Source of the DNA: JAHEIJ01 sp040235565
GTDB lineage: Bacteria; Pseudomonadota; Gammaproteobacteria; UBA6429; Thiohalophilaceae
DNA length: 16,886 nucleotides
Reading direction: 5' to 3'
NCBI GenBank assembly: GCA_040235565.1
Contig: JBECLA010000021.1
Coordinates: 1-16,886 of the forward strand
The position numbers were made by a program, and so were the translations under genes. Below the pieces are notes generated by a model. That model made no database searches. It saw only the letters and a program-made list of their open reading frames with translations, and was not told the origin of the DNA. Positions 7,362-14,621 of this stretch are shown here, piece by piece (positions within the stretch are counted from its first letter, which is position 1; the number at the start of each line of letters is the position of its first letter).

Positions 7362-7972
7362 GCAGGTCACGCCTGGTTTATCTTTCCGTGGTTACGGTTT
7401 TACTGTTGACCGCAGGCTGGCATATCGGTCAGGGCATCTATATCCATGCCAAGGCCATGCTCGCCCAGACGTTACTGGAACGGGCATGGCGAAGAACAGC
7501 TCACGGCGAGGCACAGGTAAAACCCTGGCCCTGGGCCGATACCTGGCCAGTGGCACGTCTGTCGGTACCGGCTTTAAACGTCAGTCTGATTGTTCTGGCC
7601 GGTGACAGTGGTCGGACTCTCGCGTTCGGGCCGGGCCATAATTTTGGATCGGCTATTCCAGGCGCGAAAGGTAACAGTCTGATCAGCGGGCATCGCGATA
7701 CCCATTTTCGTTTTCTGCAGGACCTGCAACCCGGCGATGCTGTGTTGATCGAGACACCACAAGGTCAACGCAATATCTATCGGGTCGAAACAACAGCGAT
7801 CGTAGACGCCCGCGAAGCCTGGCTGGAACACCCATCGCACACATCGCACTTGAATCTGGTTACCTGCTATCCGTTTGACGCCATCGTTCCGGGTGGCAAT
7901 CAACGCTACCTCGTTACGGCGGTTGCGGTGATGCCGGCAACGAATCTCGAACAGTCCGGGACAGAAATTTGA
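7358..7972 (+). CDS. Class GN (Gram-negative, marine proteobacterial type) sortase
   Basis: 204 aa. The ATG overlaps the target gene stop as ATGA, and a longer open frame from 7325 is rejected because it enters the target coding end. One N-terminal membrane helix (about 7-24) anchors it with the catalytic domain in the periplasm. The transpeptidase residues are all present: His112 in ISGHRDTHF, Cys170 in NLVTCYPF and Arg183 in NQRYLVTA. It should cleave the LPQTA signal of the upstream protein between Thr and Ala and transfer it to a nucleophile not known in Gram-negative cells. Co-translation with its substrate fits a one-enzyme, one-substrate system. Confidence 0.93.
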   Translation: MSRSRLVYLSVVTVLLLTAGWHIGQGIYIHAKAMLAQTLLERAWRRTAHGEAQVKPWPWADTWPVARLSVPALNVSLIVLAGDSGRTLAFGPGHNFGSAIPGAKGNSLISGHRDTHFRFLQDLQPGDAVLIETPQGQRNIYRVETTAIVDAREAWLEHPSHTSHLNLVTCYPFDAIVPGGNQRYLVTAVAVMPATNLEQSGTEI

Positions 7973-7998
7973 AAATCCCACGCCAGCATAATCTAGAG

Positions 7999-8010
7999 AA
8001 GAAGGAGATA
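7999..8010 (+). promoter_or_regulatory. Exceptionally strong ribosome binding site
   Basis: AAGAAGGAGATA stands directly ahead of CATATG, with AAGGAG ideally spaced from the ATG at 8014. It nearly equals the phage T7 gene 10 leader. It fixes the start of the 75-aa gene and implies high translation. Confidence 0.75.
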
Positions 8011-8013
8011 CAT

Positions 8014-8241
8014 ATGAATACCTATTGTTTAACCATCAAGGTCCGCTCCAGGAATGAAGCCTTGCTCAACAACCTGTTGGTTACGGTGGAATCGCTCGAT
8101 AATGACATCAATGAAATCGAAACCCTGGAGATGATTACGGCAAGAGATGAAGGCGATGCCACTGAAATCGGTCACCCCGGTCAGTTCGAGGTGTTACACA
8201 AGGAGTTGTTGCTTGATTGCTGGATGATTAACGAGGAGTAG
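8014..8241 (+). CDS. Small acidic protein of unknown function
   Basis: 75 aa, not recognised. The strong ribosome binding site immediately upstream supports it and picks the start. The protein begins MNTYCLTIKVRSRN and is rich in Asp and Glu, with two predicted short beta stretches (TYCLTIKV, NLLVTVE) and no membrane segment or signal peptide, so it is probably cytoplasmic. Two cysteines (5 and about 68) are present with no recognisable metal site. It lies 41 bases after the sortase stop on the same strand and could be the last gene of that operon, although its own leader suggests independent control of translation. A GC-rich inverted repeat TGCCGG/CCGGCA directly follows the stop. Confidence 0.7.
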   Translation: MNTYCLTIKVRSRNEALLNNLLVTVESLDNDINEIETLEMITARDEGDATEIGHPGQFEVLHKELLLDCWMINEE

Positions 8242-8258
8242 TGCCGGTTATCCCGGCA
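8242..8258 (+). repeat. Short GC-rich hairpin after the 75-aa gene
   Basis: TGCCGG and CCGGCA flank TTATC and start on the base after the stop codon. There is no T run, so termination here is uncertain. It may protect the 3' end of the message. Confidence 0.35.
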
Positions 8259-8295
8259 GCAATTCGACGGCTGGTATCGGGGATGACTAGTGGGT

Positions 8296-8532
8296 TCAGG
8301 AACTGGGCAGCGGCTGATAGGTCGGCGAGGCCACCTCTTCGTGGGAGGATTGTTCGCGATCATGCATTTGCGCAACATAGGCAAGCAAAGCCTGTTCCGC
8401 TTCTTGCTTGCTGTGATAGGGGCCTTTTTCCTTGCCTTCGCGGCAGGAGAAATACCATTTGCTGTCAATGTAAAAGAACCGGCCGCTGCGCAGGGGCACC
8501 ACACCCAGTTCGCCTTTGCGATGTCTGCTCAT
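8296..8532 (-). CDS. DUF6316-like small protein
   Basis: 78 aa. The middle of the protein (SGRFFYIDSKWYFSCREG, then GPYHSKQEAEQALLAYV) matches my memory of the DUF6316 pattern: R-FF---WYF--REG--GPF-S--EAE-AL. The tail is hydrophilic and low in complexity. There is no signal or membrane segment. The function is unknown, and the pattern recalls a small SH3- or WW-like GYF/GW fold with aromatic residues on one face. The start ATG at 8532 has no obvious Shine-Dalgarno. It diverges from the 61-aa gene at 8608 across a short region with repeated AGGTCAAAAA. Confidence 0.7.
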   Translation of the reverse strand: MSRHRKGELGVVPLRSGRFFYIDSKWYFSCREGKEKGPYHSKQEAEQALLAYVAQMHDREQSSHEEVASPTYQPLPSS

Positions 8533-8580
8533 AGTCGTAGGTGAACTTGCTAAAAAGGTAATAGGTTTTACTTAAGATAT

Positions 8581-8613
8581 AGGTCAAAAATTAACCAAGG
8601 TCAAAAAATGACC
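8581..8613. promoter_or_regulatory. Direct and inverted AGGTCA repeats between two small divergent genes
   Basis: AGGTCAAAAA occurs at 8581-8590 and 8598-8607, 17 bases apart, and GGTCA (8599-8603) forms a perfect inverted pair with TGACC (8609-8613). On the minus strand the copy at 8586-8581 reads TTGACC and could be a -35 for the DUF6316 gene with TATTAC as a weak -10 at 18 bases. The inverted pair overlaps the start codon at 8608. Confidence 0.35.
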
Positions 8614-8793
8614 AATTCTTTTTTCAAAAAAAACCATAAAAACATATGGTTATGCATTATGGTGGTGCGACGATCAGGGACTGGGACAAAGGACCGAACT
8701 TTATCGGGTTGTTTCGGTCTCATTTTGTGTTGGATGGTATTTAAGATTTATGGTTGGCCAATACTTTTCATGTTAATTCTCCCCCTAGGTTAG
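8608..8793 (+). CDS. Small single-pass membrane protein, unknown function
   Basis: 61 aa, not recognised. A basic N-terminal half (KKNHKN, RRSGTGTKDR) is followed by one strongly hydrophobic segment (about 33-59) ending at LPLG, so it would insert as a single-pass protein. The ATG has AAGG seven bases upstream. The main support that it is real is a strong rho-independent terminator starting three bases after its stop codon on the same strand. The sequence is AT-richer than its neighbours. A shorter form from the ATG at 8659 is possible but has no ribosome binding site. Confidence 0.5.
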   Translation: MTNSFFKKNHKNIWLCIMVVRRSGTGTKDRTLSGCFGLILCWMVFKIYGWPILFMLILPLG

Positions 8794-8796
8794 GTC

Positions 8797-8824
8797 GGGG
8801 CACCCTCAGGTGCCCCATTTTTTT
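8797..8824 (+). terminator. Strong rho-independent terminator
   Basis: GGGGCACC (8797-8804) and GGTGCCCC (8809-8816) form an 8-bp perfect stem with a CTCA loop, followed by A and seven T. It ends the transcript of the 61-aa gene and, reading the other way, may partly stop the convergent exporter transcript. Confidence 0.92.
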
Positions 8825-8848
8825 GTGTTTGGTGCACGGGATCTGAAG

Positions 8849-8865
8849 TGGCGCCGCCGGCGCTA
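8849..8865 (-). repeat. GC-rich hairpin over the exporter stop codon
   Basis: TGGCGCC and GGCGCTA flank GCC and pair with one wobble. The stem includes the stop codon of the minus-strand exporter. No T run follows on the minus strand, so termination is unproven. Confidence 0.3.
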
Positions 8866-9597
8866 TTTCAACAGCAGGGCGGCACCGCTACCCAGCAACA
8901 GGACGCCGATCGCGCGGTGGAAGGTATTCTGACTGATGCTGGTATGAATATGTCCCCCGAGATACATGGCCGCCCCCATGATGGGCAGGCCGAGCGCGGC
9001 CAACAACAGTGTTTCATGAATAAAAAATCCCGAGGCAATAAAGCCCACCACGCGAATACCACCATCGAGCATGAAGATGCTCGCAACCGTGGCACGGAAG
9101 GTGGATTTATCCAGTTGGCGAAGCTGGAGGTAAATGACATAGAGGGGGCCACCGGTACCAAACAGGGTGCCGACCAGTCCACCCAGGGTCCCGGCAGGAA
9201 TGGCCCACAGCTTGCTGCCTTCATGGGCCGGTTTGGGGTAGAACAGATTGTAGAGCGCAAACAACAGAATGAATATGCCCAGCGTGGTCACCAACAGGTC
9301 GGTGTCGACAGTCTTGAAAATAAACAGAGCAACCAGAACTCCGATCACGGTGAAGGGCAATAACGGATAGATGGTGTCCCAGCGGGCCGCTTCACGATGC
9401 TTGATGCTGTGACTGACAGAGGCGATGAAATCGAGCAGCACCATCATGGGTACCACCACGGAGAGGGGCAGGATGAGTACCAGCAGCGGAATCGCAATGA
9501 GTCCGGAACCAAAACCGGTCACGCCGCGAAAAGTGTAGGCGATAGTTAAAATCAGGGTGGCCAGGCCGAGTTGAGCAAGGCTTAAGGATTCAGGCAT
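8863..9597 (-). CDS. TauE/SafE-family (TSUP) anion exporter
   Basis: 244 aa, almost entirely hydrophobic, with seven or eight membrane helices in two related halves. The first-half motif FRGVTGFGSGLIAIPLL and the second-half GGLVGTLFGTGGPLYVIYL are the paired Gly-rich signatures of the family. Characterised or proposed members move sulfite, sulfoacetate or other sulfur-containing organic anions across the inner membrane, but the substrate cannot be read from this sequence. It lies 42 bases after the glutamine amidotransferase gene on the same strand and is probably the last gene of the rapA block. No clear Shine-Dalgarno precedes the ATG. Confidence 0.9.
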   Translation of the reverse strand: MPESLSLAQLGLATLILTIAYTFRGVTGFGSGLIAIPLLVLILPLSVVVPMMVLLDFIASVSHSIKHREAARWDTIYPLLPFTVIGVLVALFIFKTVDTDLLVTTLGIFILLFALYNLFYPKPAHEGSKLWAIPAGTLGGLVGTLFGTGGPLYVIYLQLRQLDKSTFRATVASIFMLDGGIRVVGFIASGFFIHETLLLAALGLPIMGAAMYLGGHIHTSISQNTFHRAIGVLLLGSGAALLLK

Positions 9598-9639
9598 GAG
9601 GACGGCCTTTGCGCTTTTGCACGGGGATTATTTTGTAAT

Positions 9640-10338
9640 TTACAGACGGTGTATCCAGTTGCTGAACACCTGGTCGGCCACGTCCTGGAGTTCACGACTC
9701 CGTTTATCGGCTTCCGCCAGGATATGTTCCTCCGCCTGGACGCAATGACCGCCACTGTGCACATCCTCCTGGTAGAGCCCCACCCACTCTCGCACCATAT
9801 CGGCGGTCATTTCCAGGTGAAATTGCAACGCCAGGGTGTTGCCAATGGCAAACGCCTGATGGGCATAACAATCGCTGCTCAATAACAACGTCGCCCCGTC
9901 GGGCAGGCTGAAGGTTTCTCCGTGCCAGTGAAAGGCGGGCAGGACGGTCTCGAGGCCGTCGAACCAGCCATCCGGTTGCCCGGGCTGACATTTCTTGACC
10001 GGCGCCCAGCCGAGTTCCATCCCGTTACCCTTGCTGACGCTACCACCCAGGGCCCGGGCGATGAGCTGGCTGCCGAGGCAAAAACCCAGCATCGGCAGGT
10101 CGCGGTTACTGGCTTGCCGGATCAGGGCCAGTTCCTGTTCAATCCAGGGGAGAGGATCATTCACACTCATGCTGCCGCCCATAAACACCAGGCCGGAGAC
10201 ATCATCGATTTGCGGCGGTACGGATTCCCCGGCATCGATGGCAATGATCTCGTAAGGGACGGATTGTTGATCCAGGACGGTGGCCAGGTATCCGGGTCCT
10301 TCACAAGCGATGTGACGAAAGATGCGTACAGGTTTCAT
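9640..10338 (-). CDS. Class I glutamine amidotransferase-like protein
   Basis: 232 aa. The GATase_1 fold shows an oxyanion region FMGGSMSVND (52-61), nucleophile Cys87 in GFCLGSQL, and the His174/Glu176 pair in QFHLEM, so the triad is complete. Stand-alone proteins of this type resemble the amidotransferase half of GMP synthase and include gamma-glutamyl hydrolases and peptidases. The acceptor or substrate is unknown. HWHGETF (137-143) is the usual conserved stretch before the catalytic His. The gene starts 26 bases after the rapA stop on the same strand, which suggests co-transcription, but no functional link with RapA is known. Confidence 0.9.
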   Translation of the reverse strand: MKPVRIFRHIACEGPGYLATVLDQQSVPYEIIAIDAGESVPPQIDDVSGLVFMGGSMSVNDPLPWIEQELALIRQASNRDLPMLGFCLGSQLIARALGGSVSKGNGMELGWAPVKKCQPGQPDGWFDGLETVLPAFHWHGETFSLPDGATLLLSSDCYAHQAFAIGNTLALQFHLEMTADMVREWVGLYQEDVHSGGHCVQAEEHILAEADKRSRELQDVADQVFSNWIHRL

Positions 10339-10364
10339 ATGTGCCCCAAGGTGTTTATGGTTGA

Positions 10365-13313
10365 TTATGCTGCAATGATAAGTCGTATCGCATCCTGATG
10401 CAGGCGCGCGGTGTGCAGATAATGCTGTAGCTGTTGCATTTTTTCATGCAGGGCATCGATTTCATCCTGTCGCACATTGGGATTGACACGTTGCAGTGCA
10501 GTCAGTCGTTGCAGTTCCTGCCCAAGTTCCGGTTCCATTTTACCGGTTGCCTGTGTCACCACCAGGGAGAGATGTCGGGCGGTGTGTTTTTCCGCCTGGT
10601 GTAACATGTGGCGGATGACTTCCTGTTGACTTGAGATAATCTGCATAATGGTTTGTTTCCCCAGATCCACCGGCAGTCCTTGTACCAGTTCAACGGGATA
10701 GTGATCCGCCAGATCATCGCCACGGGAATTGATTAACAAACGTACGACACTGGGTGGCAGGAAGCGTTCGATTTGCAAGCTTGCGGGGACGACACACTCG
10801 ACGTTGTACATGACTTCCAGCAGCATTTCCCCGGTTTGCAAGCCGGGTAATTTGCAAACGCTCAATGCGGCATTGCCGCGTTCACTTCCCAGCAGGAGAT
10901 CCATGCCGCCAATCAGCATGGGATGTTCCCAGGTTAGAAACAGACGATCTTCATGCACCAGGGCGGTTTCCCGATCAAACGTGACGGTGACGCCTTCATC
11001 CTTGAGTTCCGGGAAGTGATGCACCTGCATATGATCACCGGGTTGAATCACATAACTGTGTTGGGAATGCCCTTCAAACTCTACCCCGAAGGCATCACAC
11101 AGGCGTGACAGATAATCCACGATGCGTTTGTCCGAATCCTGTTGCTTGATTTGCGTACAAATTTGTTCGGCCCCGGTTTGCCGATAGGAGTTAAGCTCGA
11201 GTAAGCGATCCCGTCCCGCCTGCAAACGGGCATTGATCGCCTGGTAGATCGGTTGGGTGTGCTCAATCAGGTGGTTGATCGCTTCACTATCCGGAGCGGG
11301 GCTGGCGAGTGCTTGCAACAATTCGTTGGCGATCTGTTCGTAAACCCCAGGCCCGGCAGGGCAGGTATGGGTAAACGCCTGCATACCTTCCTGGTACCAG
11401 CGGTACATCACTTCCTGAGCGCTGTGTGCCAGATAAGGGATATGGATCTGGATCGTCTGCCGTTGACCGATCCGATCCAGGCGGCCAATGCGTTGTTCCA
11501 GCAGATCCGGATTAAGCGGCAGGTCGAACAGAATTAAATGGTGCGCAAACTGAAAATTCCGTCCCTCGCTCCCGATCTCGGAACAGATCAGGGCCTGCGC
11601 CCCGGCTTCCATCTCGGCAAACCAGGCAGCGGCCCGGTCGCGTTCTAGAATGGTCAGATCTTCATGGAACACCCCGACACGCAGGCCTTCTCGTTGACGC
11701 AACACCGCTTCCAGATCCAGTGCGGTCTGGGCACTGGCACAGATCACCAGGGTTTTGTGTTGTTTCAGTTCGCGCAATTTGGTCGCCAGCCAGGTGACGC
11801 GCGGATCGCATTGCCACCAGTTGTCGGCGTTTTGCAGGGTCTCCAGATTCAGTGCCTGCAAGGTTTGATAAATGGTTTCCGGGGTGAGCAATAATTGCTG
11901 AAACGGGACATTAAAGTTGGCCGCGAACCGGGTTTGCGCTTCATGGGTTTCGAGTACGGTATGGATTTGCTGATATTCAGGTGGTGGTGCCAGTGCATAG
12001 CCATGGGCTTCGCGTAAGGGAAATCCTTTGACCGCCTTGCGCGTATTGCGAAACAACATGCGGCCGGTACCATGGCGATCCACGAGTTGATGCAACAGGG
12101 TCTCGCGAAGGTGTTCTTGCCGATCCGCATCTGATCCTGTTTGCTGGAGTTCTGCGACAATGGCGAGGGATTCGGCATTGTCTTTAAATACCTTCTGCAG
12201 GGTGTTACTGGCTTCGGTGGAGAGTTGCGTGGCATCGAGCAGTTCGGCGGCCGCCTGGGCGACGGGTTGATAGTGTGCTTCTTCGGCAAGGAAGGCTTGC
12301 AGATCATGAAACCGATGCGGATCAAGCAGGCGTAAGCGGGCAAAGTGCCCGGCAGCCCCAAGTTGTTCCGGGGTGGCGGTCAGCAACAGGACGCTGGGTG
12401 TGTTTTGTGCCAGTTGTTCAACAAACCGGTACTCCGGACCTGGCTGTTGAGGTTGCCAGTGGAGGTGATGCGCTTCATCAACCACCAGCATGTCCCAACC
12501 GGCGGCCAGCGCCTGGGTCTGACGTTCCGGGTTTTGCAGAAAAAACTGTAAACTGCACAGTACCAGTTGCTCGCTGAGAAACGGATTACTGCCATCCTCC
12601 TCCAGTGCGGTACAGCGCTCTTCATCAAACAGGCTAAACCGCAGATTAAAACGGCGGAGCATTTCCACCAGCCACTGATGCAACAGGGGTTCCGGGACGA
12701 TCAAGAACGCCCGCTGGACCAGTTCTCTTAACACCTGTTGATGCAGGATCAGCCCCGCTTCGATAGTTTTCCCCAGACCGACTTCATCGGCCAGCAACAC
12801 CCGCGGCGCATTGCGGTTGGCCACTTCATGCGCGATATAGAGCTGGTGAGGCAACAGGCTGACACGGGCACCACTCAATCCATAGATCGGCGAGGCCAAC
12901 AGGTGTTGCAGATGGTCACGGCTTTCATAGCGCAGGCGATACCAGGTTTCGCTATCGAGTTGGCCACTCAGTAAACGATCACTCGGTTTACTGAGCTGGG
13001 TCAGGTCATTCAGTTCCGCCTCCGGCAATATGCAGGCGTCATCCTCTTCCGTTTTCCCACTGTAAATCAGCAAACCGTCCTGTTCCTGCACCTTCTCAAT
13101 CTGGACGGTCTGGCCATACCGATCCTGCACGTGATCTCCCGGCCCGAAACGGACCCGATGCAACGGGGGTTGTTGCCGGGTATAGACACGATTCTCGCTA
13201 CTGGCATTAAATTCAACCGACAGGGTGCGGTGTTCAACTGCCGTGATGGTTCCCAAACCCAGTTCGGGTTCGGTGTCACTGATAACACGTTGGCCGGGAA
13301 CAAAATCAATCAT
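10365..13313 (-). CDS. rapA: RNA polymerase-associated protein RapA (Swi2/Snf2 ATPase)
   Basis: 982 aa, close to the 968 aa of E. coli RapA, and colinear with it from GQR-ISDTE at the N-terminus to NPN-R-DE near the C-terminus. Two Tudor-like N-terminal domains lead to the ATPase: LADEVGLGKT (174-183), VVDEAHH with DEAH at 279-282, LLLTATPEQLG, SEIGSEGRNFQ and QRIGRLDRIGQ, then the RapA-specific C-terminal region with a coiled coil. It binds RNA polymerase and uses ATP to recycle it after transcription. The ATG at 13313 (GGAT eight bases upstream) is chosen over 13325 because the latter falls in the T tract of a terminator and adds residues absent from E. coli RapA. A terminator stands directly upstream, so its promoter is unclear. 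Confidence 0.97.
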   Translation of the reverse strand: MIDFVPGQRVISDTEPELGLGTITAVEHRTLSVEFNASSENRVYTRQQPPLHRVRFGPGDHVQDRYGQTVQIEKVQEQDGLLIYSGKTEEDDACILPEAELNDLTQLSKPSDRLLSGQLDSETWYRLRYESRDHLQHLLASPIYGLSGARVSLLPHQLYIAHEVANRNAPRVLLADEVGLGKTIEAGLILHQQVLRELVQRAFLIVPEPLLHQWLVEMLRRFNLRFSLFDEERCTALEEDGSNPFLSEQLVLCSLQFFLQNPERQTQALAAGWDMLVVDEAHHLHWQPQQPGPEYRFVEQLAQNTPSVLLLTATPEQLGAAGHFARLRLLDPHRFHDLQAFLAEEAHYQPVAQAAAELLDATQLSTEASNTLQKVFKDNAESLAIVAELQQTGSDADRQEHLRETLLHQLVDRHGTGRMLFRNTRKAVKGFPLREAHGYALAPPPEYQQIHTVLETHEAQTRFAANFNVPFQQLLLTPETIYQTLQALNLETLQNADNWWQCDPRVTWLATKLRELKQHKTLVICASAQTALDLEAVLRQREGLRVGVFHEDLTILERDRAAAWFAEMEAGAQALICSEIGSEGRNFQFAHHLILFDLPLNPDLLEQRIGRLDRIGQRQTIQIHIPYLAHSAQEVMYRWYQEGMQAFTHTCPAGPGVYEQIANELLQALASPAPDSEAINHLIEHTQPIYQAINARLQAGRDRLLELNSYRQTGAEQICTQIKQQDSDKRIVDYLSRLCDAFGVEFEGHSQHSYVIQPGDHMQVHHFPELKDEGVTVTFDRETALVHEDRLFLTWEHPMLIGGMDLLLGSERGNAALSVCKLPGLQTGEMLLEVMYNVECVVPASLQIERFLPPSVVRLLINSRGDDLADHYPVELVQGLPVDLGKQTIMQIISSQQEVIRHMLHQAEKHTARHLSLVVTQATGKMEPELGQELQRLTALQRVNPNVRQDEIDALHEKMQQLQHYLHTARLHQDAIRLIIAA

Positions 13314-13323
13314 TGCACGATCC

Positions 13324-13357
13324 ATAAAAACACAACGCCCCGTCCAGGGACGGGGCG
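13324..13357 (-). terminator. Rho-independent terminator between arsM and rapA
   Basis: CGCCCCGTCC (13336-13345) and GGACGGGGCG (13348-13357) form a 10-bp GC stem. On the minus strand it is followed by TTGTGTTTTT. It should end the arsR-arsM transcript and lies only about ten bases before the rapA start codon. Confidence 0.85.
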
Positions 13358-13382
13358 GAAAGATGCGCTAATTATAAAGCAT

Positions 13383-14261
13383 TCAGGCCGGTTTGACGGC
13401 CTGGATATAGGCGGAAACCACGTAATCTTCCACCCCGTGCCCGGGGGCCCAGTCACGAATGAATTGGCGTGATTCATCCTTGGGAGTGATCTGGATGTTA
13501 TCAAAACCACTCTTCTGTAGCAGGCTGGCAAGTTCCTCAATGCGTAATGCGCCCGCCATGCAACCGGCGTAGAGCATCGGATCAGAGCGAAGTTCCTCCG
13601 GCAAGTCGATGGTGGCCACCACATCGGAAATCGCCAGCCGACCTCCCGGTTTCAGCACGCGATAGGCGTCCTGAAAGACCTGTGACTTATCCGGGGAGAG
13701 GTTGATAACACAGTTGGAGATGATGGCGTCGATGCTATTGTCCGCCACCGGCAGGTGTTCGATCTCCCCCAGACGGAATTCGACATTGTCGAACTGTGCT
13801 TTATCGGCATTATTACGTGCCTTGCTGATCATTTCCGGGGTCATGTCGACGCCGATGACGTGACCGCTTGCTCCCACTTCACGCGCCGCCAGGAAGGCAT
13901 CAAAGCCGCCGCCACTGCCCAGGTCGAGCACAACCTGTCCGGGTTGCAAGGCGGCAATCGCGCGGGGATTGCCACAGCCCAGGCCCATGTCGGCACCTTC
14001 CGGCACCGACGCCAGATCCTCCTGACTGTAACCCAGCCGCAGCGAGTTCAGGGTATTGATATCGACATCATCCGAGACGCCGCAGCAAGAGGATTCCACC
14101 CCGCAGCAACTCCCGGCATTGCTGGCTTCGGCAACCTTGGCGTAATTGCCGCGCACATGATTGCGAACAGCATCCGCTTCCTGGTGAGACGGGTTGTGGT
14201 TTCCCTTTTGAGAATTTCCGCTATCACAGCATGAGCTCGTGGATTTATTGGATTCGGTCAT
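13383..14261 (-). CDS. arsM: Arsenite S-adenosylmethionine methyltransferase
   Basis: 292 aa from an ATG with AGGAG six bases upstream. A longer open frame to 14513 is only the arsR shadow. The SAM site VVLDLGSGGGFDAFLAA is followed by GVDMTPEMI and by the family block ISNCVINLSPDK and YAGCMAG, which carry the conserved arsenite-binding cysteines. The region LGYSQEDLASVPEGADMGLGCGNP is diagnostic of ArsM. It methylates trivalent arsenic in the cytoplasm to forms that leave the cell or volatilise. The N-terminus is unusual in carrying three Cys-Cys pairs (11/12, 52/53, 59/60). It starts 16 bases after arsR, so the two form an arsenic-induced operon, closed by the terminator at 13324-13357. Confidence 0.95.
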   Translation of the reverse strand: MTESNKSTSSCCDSGNSQKGNHNPSHQEADAVRNHVRGNYAKVAEASNAGSCCGVESSCCGVSDDVDINTLNSLRLGYSQEDLASVPEGADMGLGCGNPRAIAALQPGQVVLDLGSGGGFDAFLAAREVGASGHVIGVDMTPEMISKARNNADKAQFDNVEFRLGEIEHLPVADNSIDAIISNCVINLSPDKSQVFQDAYRVLKPGGRLAISDVVATIDLPEELRSDPMLYAGCMAGALRIEELASLLQKSGFDNIQITPKDESRQFIRDWAPGHGVEDYVVSAYIQAVKPA

Positions 14262-14277
14262 GACAACTCCTGACGGA

Positions 14278-14607
14278 TTAGGCTTCAGTGGGTGCGTGCA
14301 GGAACTGCCGCAAGACTTCGAGGGTCTCGGGATCAATCCAGCAATCCATATGCTGTCCCCGTCGCGCCATTTGCACCAGCCCTGCCTGATGCAGTTCCTT
14401 GATGTGATGCGAGAGGGTGGAAGGTGCGATCTCCAGGTCGTTGCCCAGATCCCCCACGCAACGTGATGTCGCTTCATCGACCGAACAGGCCGTTCCCGGC
14501 GCACAACAATCAAGCAGTTGCAGGAAAATCTTCAGGCGGTTCGGATTGGCCAGGGCCTTGAAGGCCTTCGCCAACTGCAGCACATCTATATTTCGATATT
14601 TCGACAT
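14278..14607 (-). CDS. arsR: ArsR/SmtB-family arsenic-responsive repressor
   Basis: 109 aa from the ATG at 14607. The longer frame from a TTG at 14643 is rejected because that TTG is the -35 box. The winged helix is clear: KALANPNRLKIFLQLL, then IAPSTLSHHIKELHQAGLV as recognition helix, then RRGQHMDCW as wing. Cysteines 34, 35, 41 and 50 lie before the recognition helix. The classical E. coli ELCVCDL site is replaced by SRCVGDL, so arsenite is probably bound by Cys50 with Cys34/35/41. It should repress itself and arsM, releasing DNA when arsenite binds. The operator overlaps its own first codons, and no Shine-Dalgarno is visible. Confidence 0.93.
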   Translation of the reverse strand: MSKYRNIDVLQLAKAFKALANPNRLKIFLQLLDCCAPGTACSVDEATSRCVGDLGNDLEIAPSTLSHHIKELHQAGLVQMARRGQHMDCWIDPETLEVLRQFLHAPTEA

Positions 14608-14621
14608 AATTCGAAATATAG
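14586..14621 (-). promoter_or_regulatory. Putative ArsR operator over the -10 box and start codon
   Basis: CTATATTTCGA (14586-14596) and TCGAAATATAG (14611-14621) are a perfect 11-bp inverted repeat with a 14-base spacer. A third half-site ATATTTCGA (14596-14604) is a direct repeat of the first. The right arm covers the -10 box, and the middle and left half-sites fall in arsR codons 2-8. Confidence 0.75.

Noticed and set aside
7992..8016. Cloning vector contamination
   Set aside because: Only the leader elements match in order. The spacer is different and the coding sequence on both sides is continuous with the chromosome.
8290..8544. Plus-strand open frames antisense to the DUF6316-like gene
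   Set aside because: The minus-strand protein has a recognised pattern, and the plus-strand products do not.
14262..14513. 84-residue N-terminal extension of ArsM
   Set aside because: It overlaps arsR out of frame, and the ATG at 14261 has AGGAG at ideal distance.
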